DNA from: UBA6059 sp040222235
GTDB taxonomy: Bacteria > Bacteroidota > Bacteroidia > Cytophagales > Cyclobacteriaceae
Length of the DNA stretch: 64,000 bases
NCBI GenBank assembly: GCA_040222235.1
Contig: JAVKDO010000012.1
Span: 13,581-77,580 of the forward strand
Direction: 5' to 3'
The position numbers and the translations under genes are program-made. Positions 27,388 through 37,016 of this stretch are shown one piece after another. The notes beneath the pieces were generated by a model that saw only the letters and a program-made list of their open reading frames with translations, made no database searches and was not told where the DNA came from. Within the stretch, counting starts at the first letter, position 1, and every line of letters starts with the position of its first letter.

Positions 27388-27651
27388 GGTTGAAGAAACT
27401 GATCCTATTCTATGTTCTTTAGACGTTTTAGACTGGTTCACTGAGTCAAAATCTAATATCGCCCACTGGAAAGTAAGACAAAGACGCTTGCCAGATAACT
27501 TTCATAATACCCTTTCTATAGCTATGACCATTCCATGAGATCAAGTTTTTTGATCACAATATTGACATTTTCACTACTCAATATCTATCCGATTTTTATG
27601 GAAACACTTTTACAAGACTTCCTTTAATACTCTGATAACAGTGAATTCCTC

Positions 27652-29799
27652 CTAATTTTCGGGCAAGCTAATTGTTAATGAGTTTAACTTGCTTCCATCA
27701 TACCGAAAACTGAAACGGTATCCCTTGTAATTTTCAATTACACTCGCATCCTCAATATTTGTCCATGCATCGGTTGGAAATAGCTTTCTGACTTTTCCTT
27801 TACTCAGATTTTGAGTTAATCCTAAAGGTGCATCTTGCAATTGACCCTTCTTAAATTCTATTGACTTAATAATTCTCAAATCTTCGAAAATTGAATCAAT
27901 ACGATAGGTAATAATTGTATTTTCAAAATCTAATGAGCCAAAATTCTTCATGAACGGATTGTCTGTGTGATTTCCGAGTTTAGCAATTAGTATACGGGCA
28001 CATTCCCCTTCTATTGGTCGATTAATCGCACTTAACGTTTCTCCGCCAGTTACATTGGCTACAGCAGGATTGATTGCATTACTTAAATCCAGTTTTAAAG
28101 AATGAATGTATTCAGTACGATCGAAAACAAGACTCAAATTATCTGGTTTACATGCTTTCTGAAATTTCATTTCAAATCGATTATATTCTTTTACTTCATT
28201 TACAGAAGGTAAATTGTGGGAGGTAGAATTGAACTTCTCTATGGCTGTTTCCCAATCATCTGTTATACCAGTATCTGCGAAATGATCAACATAAAAAGAG
28301 ATCATTTCTCCTTTTTCGTTAAATTCAAAATCGACTCGAATGTCCTTATTTATTGATAACCGTAGCTTATTTTCTCCATTGGGCTTGGCACTTCCTTTCA
28401 GCTCATCAAATTTTTGATTGAAGCTATAACCCAAGGGTAATTCCCCTTTATAATTTGAATCTAGCTCTATGGCTGTTATCTTTTTTATATACTTCTTTTT
28501 ACGTTTTACCTTATCTGTATAGACAGTGATGCCAAATGGTTTTACCTCGACCCAATGGTCAGAATCATAACTCCCAGGTGCCAAAAATGATCTCAAATAA
28601 TTCAATAATTCATCTGCCTGAAGATTTAATTCATCTTTTTCAATATACCACAGCCAATTATTTCCCTTCAAATTAGAAAATGCGGAGGGAAAAATATTTT
28701 TTTCCTGCTTTTCAGTATTAGCCAAATTAGGAGGTATCACTTCAAACACCACTTCATTCGTCCCAGCAAAAGTGTAGATATGAAAAACAGGCCATTTGTT
28801 TACTTTTCTAAAGTCATTGGCATCATCCTTATGATAATAGAATATTTCACCACGTTCCTCTTCAAAGCTATTTTCCTCGAAACGTGATTGATAGGCTTCA
28901 AATATTTTGTAATTCTTTTGGCTCTGAGGAACTAAGCAGTCAGATAAAAGTTGATCCAATGTTGCATTTAATCCATTGAAATAAGAGAATTTGAAATATT
29001 GCTCATTTGTACAATACGTATTAATTCTTCTACCCTCACCATTCACTTCCTCATACTTAGTTTCAGTCCCATGTAATCCTAGATACTCATATCCCTTAAT
29101 AAGGCCCTGAGAGATATTGAAAATAACATCCAGGTAGTGATACATTTTATCTATATCCAATAATTTATCAAGCCTTTCTTTTTCATTCATCCCTTCTTCA
29201 AGGTTATAGATAATCAAATTATCAGGTCTCCAGAAGTTTTTAGTATTGTTCCAACCATCCCTCCAGGTGATGAATATGCGGCTAAGTTCTTGGTCTCTGA
29301 AATTAACCAGCACATTCAAATTTGGAAATCCAGGAAGCTGTAAAAGATTTCCTACAATATACCCTTCTGGGTTCGCCTCTGCGCTTATCCCCATGGCTGG
29401 CCATATTTCCTTGACTTCTGTTTGGGTCATTCCCCATTTTAAACCAAGAGGTAATTGATTGACATAAGGTGTTAAATTGTCAGGGAGCCTGTTTTCCTTT
29501 GCATTTAGATTAAATCGGATAACTTCCTTAGGACTATAAAATCTAAATCCAGCTATACGATAGCTAATAAACTTATGGCTAATTGGATTTATCCTATCCA
29601 TAATATTGATCAATACCCCTTGTCCATTATCAACAAAACGTTCACCAGGCTTTTGCGACTTGTAAGCTGTTCCAGATATATAACTATATTCTTGACCTAT
29701 TTTATTAAACCACAGGTCGCCGCTTGTATGTGGCAGTTGGGCAAAAGATGTGCCTATAAACACTAATATCAGAAAGGATGTCAATGCCATTTTTTTCAT
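27652..29799 (-). CDS. Secreted protein of unknown function with three related segments
   Basis: A 715-residue exported protein (signal peptide about 1-20). I do not recognise the family. A similar short segment recurs three times: L-P-L-G-L-K-W-G-M near 116, L-P-L-G-Y-S-F-N-Q roughly two-thirds in, and A-P-L-G-L-T-Q-N-L near 657, each followed by a D/E-V/L-K pattern and usually a W/F-P, then a beta-rich stretch. This suggests three copies of a domain. It ends 21 nt after the start of a minus-strand lipoprotein gene and is probably cotranscribed with it. Confidence 0.7.
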   Translation of the reverse strand: MKKMALTSFLILVFIGTSFAQLPHTSGDLWFNKIGQEYSYISGTAYKSQKPGERFVDNGQGVLINIMDRINPISHKFISYRIAGFRFYSPKEVIRFNLNAKENRLPDNLTPYVNQLPLGLKWGMTQTEVKEIWPAMGISAEANPEGYIVGNLLQLPGFPNLNVLVNFRDQELSRIFITWRDGWNNTKNFWRPDNLIIYNLEEGMNEKERLDKLLDIDKMYHYLDVIFNISQGLIKGYEYLGLHGTETKYEEVNGEGRRINTYCTNEQYFKFSYFNGLNATLDQLLSDCLVPQSQKNYKIFEAYQSRFEENSFEEERGEIFYYHKDDANDFRKVNKWPVFHIYTFAGTNEVVFEVIPPNLANTEKQEKNIFPSAFSNLKGNNWLWYIEKDELNLQADELLNYLRSFLAPGSYDSDHWVEVKPFGITVYTDKVKRKKKYIKKITAIELDSNYKGELPLGYSFNQKFDELKGSAKPNGENKLRLSINKDIRVDFEFNEKGEMISFYVDHFADTGITDDWETAIEKFNSTSHNLPSVNEVKEYNRFEMKFQKACKPDNLSLVFDRTEYIHSLKLDLSNAINPAVANVTGGETLSAINRPIEGECARILIAKLGNHTDNPFMKNFGSLDFENTIITYRIDSIFEDLRIIKSIEFKKGQLQDAPLGLTQNLSKGKVRKLFPTDAWTNIEDASVIENYKGYRFSFRYDGSKLNSLTISLPEN

Positions 29800-29820
29800 G
29801 CCTTTTATATTACATTCTGA

Positions 29821-30501
29821 TTATCGATATTCCCTGAGCCCAAGTTTCTTTCTCATAATATTGATTCTTCCATTGCTTGATACTTTTCCATTGAGTGGAG
29901 AAAGGACTTCTATAAACTGAGTTTTCACATCAGAATCAATGGAGTCTAAATTTTCAGAAAGCAGTGCGTCAGCCAGCATGTTTTGAGTATAAATGTGATA
30001 ACTTCCATTATTGGGGTACCGATCATTCAGTACTCTCAGGATTATGCTTGCACTTTTTTCATTTAGGTTAGTTGAAGTAATCAACCTCTTAAATGGTTCT
30101 GATAAATAGAATATATTCTCGTCTTTACGGTCTACCCAGCCCACAGAGAGCAATTGATCTCGATCCCAGCGATAAAATAGGTCTTGTAATATCGACGCTG
30201 AGTCTCCTTTGAGATTCAATCCATCAATCAGAAGGTTGATGTGTTTGTCTGTATCAAATTCATTGAGCAAGGTTGTAATTTCCCCTTCCCGATCCTCATT
30301 TAGCCCTTTCAAATAGAGCATATCGGCTATCATTAGGGTCGTCTCTTTGATTGGTGAAGCAGGAGATAGTTGTTTTGTGATAGAAGCAATAATTTGCTTT
30401 CCTTTGGCTATGTCAAGTTCCTTTTTGACTTCTGATTTACAACCACCAATTAAGCTAAGGAGTACTAAAAGGTTAAGGTTGAAATTCTTTACTACTTTCA
30501 T
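29821..30501 (-). CDS. Lipoprotein of unknown function (paralogue A)
   Basis: A 226-residue lipoprotein (lipobox L-I-G-G-C). It shares an extended pattern with the next gene at 30633-31280: an L-T/N-E-x-x-E-G-x-I segment, an F/Y-x-x-W-D-R/K segment, and a L-D/N-x-R-Y-x-N segment in the same order. No catalytic motif was seen. It lies upstream of the 715-residue secreted protein on the same strand. Confidence 0.65.
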   Translation of the reverse strand: MKVVKNFNLNLLVLLSLIGGCKSEVKKELDIAKGKQIIASITKQLSPASPIKETTLMIADMLYLKGLNEDREGEITTLLNEFDTDKHINLLIDGLNLKGDSASILQDLFYRWDRDQLLSVGWVDRKDENIFYLSEPFKRLITSTNLNEKSASIILRVLNDRYPNNGSYHIYTQNMLADALLSENLDSIDSDVKTQFIEVLSPLNGKVSSNGRINIMRKKLGLREYR

Positions 30502-30632
30502 CGAAATGGCATTTTATAAAAAAATGTGGTTCCTGAGATCATGTGCAAAAGACGGCACTCGTTTTTAATGATTTTAGTCTCATTTATGTTTTTTGCTCAT
30601 TAGTTCACCCTGTATTGAATAGAATAAATATG

Positions 30633-31280
30633 TCAGCTGCATTTTCCTATATTCAGTTTGTCTCTGGTATTATTTAGACTGTAATTGTCCCTAAACAAAC
30701 CTTTACAGTTAATTAAAAGACTCTTAACTGCTTTTTTTACTTCTTCGGGAAGATTTTCAATGTCGTGAGTTTGATTTACAATTAGGCTTTGAGTTTTAAA
30801 TGAGTGCCTTCCATTCTTATATCGTTGGTCCAGTGCTTTGATAATTAATTCGGCATTATGAAAGGTTAATTGAGGGTAGTTAATAGAGAGTCCAACTAGG
30901 GAACCAAAACGGTATACGTTAGGAACAGTATTGTTTTTGTCCCATTGAGAATAGATCTCTATAAAAGCGTTGCTTTCATTAATTTGTGTTTTAGATAAAA
31001 CGGAAATTATTTCATTTAGAATTGAGTCGTTTGAGGATTTCTTAAAAAGACTAACGATCTGCCCTTCTTCATTTTCTGTAAGATCATTTTCCTGGAGAAG
31101 ATTTGTAATTAGTTCAACATGCTCTGCTTCCGAAGTAATTTGACTCAAATCAATATCTTTAATTGTGGTATTGACCATTGTATTGTCATTTGTAGATTTC
31201 GTACAAGAAGAAATACTGAAAGCAATTAACAGACAGTGAAAGATGATTTTATAACGACTTGTTACCGTGGAAATAAACAT
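30633..31280 (-). CDS. Lipoprotein of unknown function (paralogue B)
   Basis: A 215-residue lipoprotein (lipobox I-S-S-C) homologous to the adjacent 29821-30501 gene along its length but clearly diverged. The two arose by tandem duplication. Mature part is helical with no known motif. A run of AT-rich sequence separates them. Confidence 0.65.
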   Translation of the reverse strand: MFISTVTSRYKIIFHCLLIAFSISSCTKSTNDNTMVNTTIKDIDLSQITSEAEHVELITNLLQENDLTENEEGQIVSLFKKSSNDSILNEIISVLSKTQINESNAFIEIYSQWDKNNTVPNVYRFGSLVGLSINYPQLTFHNAELIIKALDQRYKNGRHSFKTQSLIVNQTHDIENLPEEVKKAVKSLLINCKGLFRDNYSLNNTRDKLNIGKCS

Positions 31281-31372
31281 TTAATAAGAGATATATTTTT
31301 CATAGTCACGTGATAATATGTTCAAAACACTTTTATAAAAGTTATTGACATAAGCTTGTTTGCTGCTCGGTT

Positions 31373-32509
31373 TCACCTCCTGCAAACGTCTCTCATCATT
31401 TTGACTATTTCGTCCGCACCTTCAGAACCAAGCGTTCTGGCGTTCCTTAGAATCATACATGCTTTCCTGTTGTCCCCTCCTTCGCTAAATATCTTAGCAG
31501 CAATCACATTGGCTTGCTGGTTTTGCCTATTGTCATTTAGCACTTTTTCGGCAATCGCAAAGGCTTGATCAAGCCTACCATCGTCGATCAGTTTTGTCGC
31601 TTCAGCATAGCTAGTGGAGATTGATAATTCGGATGCTTTTTCTTCTTCCGTTTTTTCTACCGCAATGATGTTCTCTGGGTTTTTTGGTTTGCCCGTAACT
31701 GGGTCAAAATTCCCAGTGTATTTGCGACCGTCACCATATTCCATGGTTCCACTCATCAGCTGAAGGGTTTTATTACCTACTGTGTATGCTGAAAATGCAT
31801 TGTCATAATCGTGTAATGGCAGTTTAAAACGACCAGAGAATTTATCACCATTTGTATAATTGACAGTTCCAGCACCGATGTTACGGTACTCATCAACTTG
31901 GATAGAGGCCGTCAAGTGACTCGTCGTATAAGTCCCTTTAAAGGCATGAAAATCCTGAACTTCTCCTCTGAATTCTGCGCCATTGGTATACACAATCTTT
32001 CCAGTGCATCGGTCGCTTAGTAGGTCACTCCACCCGTCCTGATTTGGAGTAATAGTGGCAAATTTGTAGAAGGTCACTGTGGCAGACCCAATGGGTTCTC
32101 GAAAAAAGAAACTCCCTTCTCCTTCCATAATTAATACTCCACCTACCAGACTATAAAGTTGCATTTTCCCTGAACTTACCAACCCAAGAAAATCTCCAGT
32201 TACCACAATGCTGTCATTCGGATAAGACCCAGAATAGTCTTTGTAGATCAATGTTCCTCTTCCGCTAGGAACACTATTTTCAAAACCACCTTCATAGCTC
32301 GCTTCTACACGTGAACCCTGGGACATAGATGACGTAGCAAATTGGAAGGTGCCAGAGAAGTCTATTTTACCTTCCCCGTTTTCACAGTTGCCCGATATAC
32401 AGGTCTTCGCTTCGGCAGCTCGCCATTTTTGCACACCATCGATTTGTGCGCTTGCATTGATTGCTATCAATAGCATGATTACTGAGAGCAGTAGCTGTCT
32501 ATTTTTCAT
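31373..32509 (-). CDS. Exported MORN-repeat protein
   Basis: A 378-residue protein with a signal peptide (about 1-21), then four or more MORN-type units (Y-E-G-G-F-E-N, E-F-R-G-E-V, K-F-S-G-R-F, K-Y-T-G-N-F) between about 45 and 275, and a C-terminal helical pair rich in A and E typical of TPR/Sel1-like helices. MORN proteins usually bind membranes or other proteins; the role here is unknown. Cysteines C37 and C42 precede the repeats (T-C-I-S-G-N-C). Confidence 0.75.
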   Translation of the reverse strand: MKNRQLLLSVIMLLIAINASAQIDGVQKWRAAEAKTCISGNCENGEGKIDFSGTFQFATSSMSQGSRVEASYEGGFENSVPSGRGTLIYKDYSGSYPNDSIVVTGDFLGLVSSGKMQLYSLVGGVLIMEGEGSFFFREPIGSATVTFYKFATITPNQDGWSDLLSDRCTGKIVYTNGAEFRGEVQDFHAFKGTYTTSHLTASIQVDEYRNIGAGTVNYTNGDKFSGRFKLPLHDYDNAFSAYTVGNKTLQLMSGTMEYGDGRKYTGNFDPVTGKPKNPENIIAVEKTEEEKASELSISTSYAEATKLIDDGRLDQAFAIAEKVLNDNRQNQQANVIAAKIFSEGGDNRKACMILRNARTLGSEGADEIVKMMRDVCRR

Positions 32510-33010
32510 AGTTTTACAATTAATATAAGAATTTTAAAATTAATTTCAATCTCTACGTTCCAAAATCAAGTTTGGGGCTTCAACTGCCGCATGAAAATGG
32601 ATCAATCCTTAGATTTCTTCAATTTGAGATAATCACCAATTTGTAAATCTTGAAGGATGGAATTGAGAATGAATAAGACAATAGCATATGTTAATCTTTT
32701 ATTCACTGTTGTGGCGATTCCAATTGAACAGTATCATTTAAATATTTTCTTAACTCTTCCAATCTCAATGCTACTTATCGGTAACTTTCATATTTCCCAA
32801 TTTCAACTACAGAATCCAAACTCAAATACTGAACCTCTACAGCTATAACAATATACTTTTCGCTTTTTGATCCCTAGTAAAGCTAAGCAGTAGGCAATGT
32901 TCACGCCATACCCAACAATGGGTATTATCGATGGGGAAATGTACCTACGTGACGATCGAATCCAATGATTGTATTTGGTCTTTCTCAAAATAAAAAATTT
33001 CTTGAAACCA
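32510..33010. other. Gene-free AT-rich stretch
   Basis: About 500 bp without a convincing gene. A 59-codon frame from 32669 on the plus strand encodes two hydrophobic stretches but has no similarity I recognise and is probably not a gene. Confidence 0.5.
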
Positions 33011-33145
33011 ACTATCCCCGAGGCAAGCCGTCGGGGTATTTCACTGGTTTCATTTTGATCTGAAGATCAAAAACCGAAATCATTTATTTGGATCCCCGCC
33101 TTCGCGGGGATGACGGTTTTATTGGAACCCCGAGGCAGAGCCTCG
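33011..33145. repeat. Cluster of four palindromes
   Basis: Within 135 bp: CCCCGA...TCGGGG (33016-33036, with an inner GGC/GCC), TTTTGATCT/AGATCAAAA (33053-33061 and 33064-33072), ATCCCCGC/GCGGGGAT with a CTTC loop (33092-33111), and CGAGGC/GCCTCG (33131-33145). The GC-rich ones resemble repetitive extragenic palindromes common in Bacteroidota. They sit in a gene-free tract rich in gene remnants. Confidence 0.7.
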
Positions 33146-33220
33146 AGGAATTCTTTGGATTAAACCCATCTCTCAGGACATTTTTGTTAAGATCACTTTT
33201 TAGACAGACGCAAATGAGTT

Positions 33221-33242
33221 AAACCTTATGGCATAAAGGTTT
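33221..33242. repeat. Short inverted repeat AAACCTT/AAGGTTT
   Basis: Arms 33221-33227 and 33236-33242 lie beside the palindrome cluster. The loop is mostly ATGGCAT. It may belong to the same family of extragenic palindromes. Confidence 0.45.
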
Positions 33243-33302
33243 AGCCATACCCGTGATTCAATACAATGATATCTTTCTTGGCGGTTAATACACCGTCGCT
33301 AA

Positions 33303-33410
33303 ATGATCTGTACGCTAACCAGTTCAACCACCATATCTGTAGAAGACTTTGTCTGGAAGGGTGATGTATATATGCCTTTTGGAAAGGCAGGGTATAAGAG
33401 GCTGCAATAA
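33303..33410 (+). pseudogene. 3' remnant of the 26.9 kb secreted-protein family
   Basis: In one frame this reads I-C-T-L-T-S-S-T-T-I-S-V-E-D-F-V-W-K and then Y-M-P-F-G-K-A-G-Y, matching the C-terminal 35 residues of the 26914-27387 protein and of the 54481-54930 copy, and ends in TAA. Only the 3' end survives; it starts in the palindrome-rich gap. Confidence 0.8.
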
Positions 33411-33541
33411 CAGAATTCTAACAGCCCTCAAAACCAGAATAGCAAAATCGAAAAAAATGTTGGAGTGTGGCTACCATGCAAAGATTGGATCGTGCAGAGA
33501 CAACACTCAATATCTACAGGTTTTAAGCTTTTAATGTTCCG

Positions 33542-35392
33542 CTACCTTCGACCAATTTCTTCAAGTCTCCTGTGCACATCAACCAAATAAATATCCTGAT
33601 TGCTCCTTGTGAACTCATAAATGACTTGGTATTCATCAAGCCATCTGAGGTTTTCCTCTTCTTCTGGAGAAGTAGTGAGTCGTTTCGTTGCTAGTCCATC
33701 TAGCGATAAGACGTAAATGTCTGGAAAGGATTCATCGTTATCGGAAGAAACAAATGCTATCGAACGTCCATCTGTTGAATATTGACCCCATTTGGCATTC
33801 TGCATCCCTGTCTCAACTGCAGAGTATGTCCCACTACTTATGGAGTACTCATAGATTTGATTTACTCCTTCAATTTTTCCATAAAACAGAAGCTTATCTC
33901 CCCCATAAGAATGAGTTGGAAAAAGGCTTGCGGTTTCATGTTTAACTAGCCTCCTAGCTTTTCCGGTACTCAAGCGATGTACCCAAATTTCATAGTTTGA
34001 ATAACTGGTGGTCGGATCGTGAGCGAATGCTACTAAATCATCGTCTATCCAGCAATAGGGTCTATTTATTCCGCCTATTTTAGTAATCTGTTCTCTTCTC
34101 TTTGAGGTTAAATCAATAGACCATAAGTTGTTAGTATCAGTGGCCCCACCTTCGCCATAGAGAAAGCTAATTCTGTTAGGCTGATTTGGTATCCAGGTAG
34201 GAAAAATTGCCATGTGATGTTTCTCCAAAGGAGGGATACTGATTACCTCCTTGGCACTATCATTAATTAGAATAATTTCATGCTCCTCATTGTTGTACGC
34301 AATCCATTCACCCGATTCGTCCACAGAGGGATGGTATTGGTGCTCTTTTGGTCTATTTGGTGCAAGTAATCGACTTTCTGAGTCTTGGAGGGCAATTGAA
34401 TGAATCTTTGAGTATTCAGAAGTTCCAGAAAATGCTAGTTGATCTTCATTAGGCAACCAAGACATTGGATCCCATAGTACATTGATATCCTTGTGCAGTG
34501 CAAGGTTCGTATTCTGCTTCATATCGCGACTATGTAGCATGACCTGCATTGTACCATTATGGTAGAAATATGCTACCTTATTGCTATTCTCATTTAGAGA
34601 AGGGCCAAACTCCTCAATATTTTCGTCTGTGATTCTGATGAGGCTTCCTGACAACACCTCTGTCAGCCAGATATCCGTCATTTCTCCATTCCACGTGCTG
34701 TAAAAAGATACTTCCAATGCATTGCTTGACCAACGAGGTAGCCATTCAAACCCCTCTTGATCGTTTATTAATTGTTTAACTCGCTCGGACTCCAAGTGAA
34801 TCGCCTGGAGATGGTTGGTAGTAGACCCTCTCGGTCTAAACCCAACCCATTCCGCATCAAAGGAGAATCCAAAGTTGGTTTCATCTCCATTTAGATCCGT
34901 CAACTGAGTTTGCTCGCCGGAGGTCAGATCAAGTAACCAAACGTTTTTATCTTCCTCTTTCCTGTCCAACACCAATTTACGTCCATCGGGTGACCAATGG
35001 GCATTAGAAGCATTTTGCTGCCAACTTGTTATGCTGTCTCTTTTTAGAGTCGTGAGGTCAATCCTCTCAATTCTAGATTGATTTCTTTGACCAAGAGTAT
35101 AGGTTATGAAATTATCATCTGGGGACCATTGAACATGGTTTTTACTTCCTGAACCAGTTGTTAGCTGCTTTGATTCTTTGGATTCTAAGTCATAGAGGAA
35201 TATTTGCCAAAGACCCTGCTCATTGCTACTGTAGACCATGAGTTTTCCACTGTTGGAAAACCTCGGTTTCTCTTGATCACCATCTGCATCAACAAGTTTG
35301 ATTAACGACGGCCTATCTGCATTCTCAGGAAGTGGATCACAACCTTGAATCCAGAATAATATGGGAATTAGAAAGAGAATTTTGCTTTTCAT
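33542..35392 (-). CDS. TolB-type beta-propeller lipoprotein
   Basis: A 616-residue lipoprotein (lipobox Q-G-C18) made of repeating TolB/PD40 blades: F-S-x-S-G/D-x-x-x-V/I-x-Y, W-S-P-D-D/G near 90 and 130, and similar. Such propellers bind other proteins in the periplasm or act with proteases; no catalytic domain is attached. No partner is adjacent. Related propellers occur at 41861 and 46956. Confidence 0.82.
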   Translation of the reverse strand: MKSKILFLIPILFWIQGCDPLPENADRPSLIKLVDADGDQEKPRFSNSGKLMVYSSNEQGLWQIFLYDLESKESKQLTTGSGSKNHVQWSPDDNFITYTLGQRNQSRIERIDLTTLKRDSITSWQQNASNAHWSPDGRKLVLDRKEEDKNVWLLDLTSGEQTQLTDLNGDETNFGFSFDAEWVGFRPRGSTTNHLQAIHLESERVKQLINDQEGFEWLPRWSSNALEVSFYSTWNGEMTDIWLTEVLSGSLIRITDENIEEFGPSLNENSNKVAYFYHNGTMQVMLHSRDMKQNTNLALHKDINVLWDPMSWLPNEDQLAFSGTSEYSKIHSIALQDSESRLLAPNRPKEHQYHPSVDESGEWIAYNNEEHEIILINDSAKEVISIPPLEKHHMAIFPTWIPNQPNRISFLYGEGGATDTNNLWSIDLTSKRREQITKIGGINRPYCWIDDDLVAFAHDPTTSYSNYEIWVHRLSTGKARRLVKHETASLFPTHSYGGDKLLFYGKIEGVNQIYEYSISSGTYSAVETGMQNAKWGQYSTDGRSIAFVSSDNDESFPDIYVLSLDGLATKRLTTSPEEEENLRWLDEYQVIYEFTRSNQDIYLVDVHRRLEEIGRR

Positions 35393-35476
35393 GAGAGTCT
35401 AACATTAAGGCCTAACTAGAGACGTCCAAAAATTGTAAGAGGCAACTATGGAGTCACATACTATTACGCTCAGCGT

Positions 35477-35806
35477 TCATATATTCTTTACTGGCCAAAC
35501 CAATATTCTTCCTCCATTTCTTATGATTGGGTTATGTCTTGCAAGGTCTGCGGCATGATCAATATCATCAGCCTTAATCACCATAATGCCGCCAATCTTA
35601 TTTGATATTGACATAAAATCACCGCTTTTGATCACAGCATCATTCTCGACCATTCTACCCACTGAAGATTCAACTGGGATTCCGCTCTTAAAGTGATTAC
35701 CGTTATTTAAATAACTCATAAACTTTCCATATTCAGTATAATGCTTAGGTAAATCCTCAGGATTTTCTGGTTCACCACCTATAAAAACTAGAACGAATTC
35801 TTTCAT
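35477..35806 (-). CDS. YCII-related domain protein
   Basis: A 109-residue cytoplasmic protein with the ferredoxin-like YCII/DGPF domain: M-K-E-F-V-L-V-F-I-G-G-E at the start, and I-K-A-D-D-I-D-H-A-A near the end. Family members are of unknown or dehydratase-like function. Confidence 0.85.
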   Translation of the reverse strand: MKEFVLVFIGGEPENPEDLPKHYTEYGKFMSYLNNGNHFKSGIPVESSVGRMVENDAVIKSGDFMSISNKIGGIMVIKADDIDHAADLARHNPIIRNGGRILVWPVKNI

Positions 35807-36180
35807 ATTATGATTATTGAAATTGAAATAACCTCTCGAATATTCTGATTACATTTTTACATACTATTATCTTTCAGGCCATGTCTTTTCGAGCCTCCTT
35901 TCAATTTCAAAAGTACTGTTCTTGATCTATCGATTTTTTGAAACATTGGACGGTTAGATGCATTGATACAAATACCCTGCACCTGTAGCAAGAGCTATTG
36001 GCATTTCATCAAATCTTATGATGATGAGTCAGTCATGATGATTGAGATTGTCCGAATAGATGAATTCATACTTCCTTTAGTATCCTCAACAATGTCTTAG
36101 TGATTCTTTGAGGTACCTTTTAACATATATGTTAAAAGACCTCTCCTGAGATTAGACTAAAACTCAAAACAAAACAGCAT
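35807..36180. other. Gap with a long perfect palindrome
   Basis: No gene is seen. The only structure is the palindrome described separately at 36117-36138. The rest is AT-rich and without convincing coding capacity. Confidence 0.55.
36117..36138. promoter_or_regulatory. Perfect 22-bp palindrome upstream of 36181
   Basis: Two 11-bp arms meet at ACATATATGT with outer CTTTTA/TAAAAG. It is 43 nt before the lumazine-binding-like gene. It is well placed to be an operator for a dimeric regulator. No regulator gene is adjacent on the left; an AraC-type gene starts 0.9 kb to the right. Confidence 0.45.
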
Positions 36181-36630
36181 ATGATCTATCGCAATAGCTT
36201 ATTGAGGATCCTCCTCTTGTTCTTCATCATAGTGTCTTCAAAAAACAACTCATTAGCACAACAGAATGATTCCACGCAAATAGCAAAGGCTATTGATAAT
36301 TATATAGTGGGTTGGCGCACCGGTGATACTGATATGCTCAATAAGGCATTTGACCGGGATGCGGGGCTGGTTCTTTGGGTGGACAAGAGCGGTGAAAACG
36401 AAAAACTTAAATCAATGAAGTTTTCTGAGCTACTCAATGATAGGAAAACCAATGAAGGCTATGGTATCAACTACGAGGTTCAGAGTCTCAATATCATAGA
36501 TTCACAAATTGCTATAGCACTAGTCAAAATTCCGAAAAGAGATAATCACTACATTGACTGTCTTGAACTTCAAAAGATCAACGGGGACTGGAAGATTGTA
36601 CTTAAATCCTTTGTTTACTTCAAGGAATAA
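36181..36630 (+). CDS. Secreted lumazine-binding-like (NTF2/SnoaL fold) protein
   Basis: A 149-residue exported protein (signal peptide about 1-26) with an alpha+beta cone fold: I-A-K-A-I-D-N-Y-I-V-G-W-R-T-G-D at 33-48, F-D-R-D-A, and the closing W-K-I-V-L-K. It matches the putative lumazine-binding family seen beside stress or sigma regulators. Ligand unknown. Confidence 0.75.
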   Translation: MIYRNSLLRILLLFFIIVSSKNNSLAQQNDSTQIAKAIDNYIVGWRTGDTDMLNKAFDRDAGLVLWVDKSGENEKLKSMKFSELLNDRKTNEGYGINYEVQSLNIIDSQIAIALVKIPKRDNHYIDCLELQKINGDWKIVLKSFVYFKE

Positions 36631-37016
36631 TAGGCCAGATAATACAAACTCTTCAAGAGAGAAGCTCTATACTGTTACCGATTCTTGTTTCACTTCCTTA
36701 ATTTCTTACCTAGGCGCTATTAGCAGATTTCGTAAAATCTTATACGCTGCATAAAAGAGCATAAATTAGACTAGTCAGCTACCCATAGATCATATGTCCT
36801 AATCTAGCAGATGTAACCTCTGATAATTTTCTTTCTAGGAAACATTTTAATCTCGAAAGCAAATTGTTCATAAATGAAGAGAAAAATCAGTTAGCTGGGT
36901 CTTGTAAAAAAATGTCACCGACTATTGAGCTCAACTAGGTTACCTCCATAGTTGAATTGTTCTTAACTTATATTCACATAGAACTGATCTATACTTGACA
37001 TCTGAACTATGCACTT
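36631..37016. other. Gene-free gap before the AraC-type regulator
   Basis: About 385 bp, AT-rich. No open frame with coding character and no strong palindrome was found. Confidence 0.5.

Noticed and set aside
27388..27651. Possible gene in the gap after the 26914 copy
   Set aside because: Plus-strand frame 27323-27538 overlaps the intact gene out of frame and shows no recognisable similarity.
32669..32848. Small hydrophobic plus-strand frame
   Set aside because: Amino-acid pattern could be a membrane peptide but there is no similarity or start support, and it sits in a remnant-rich gap.
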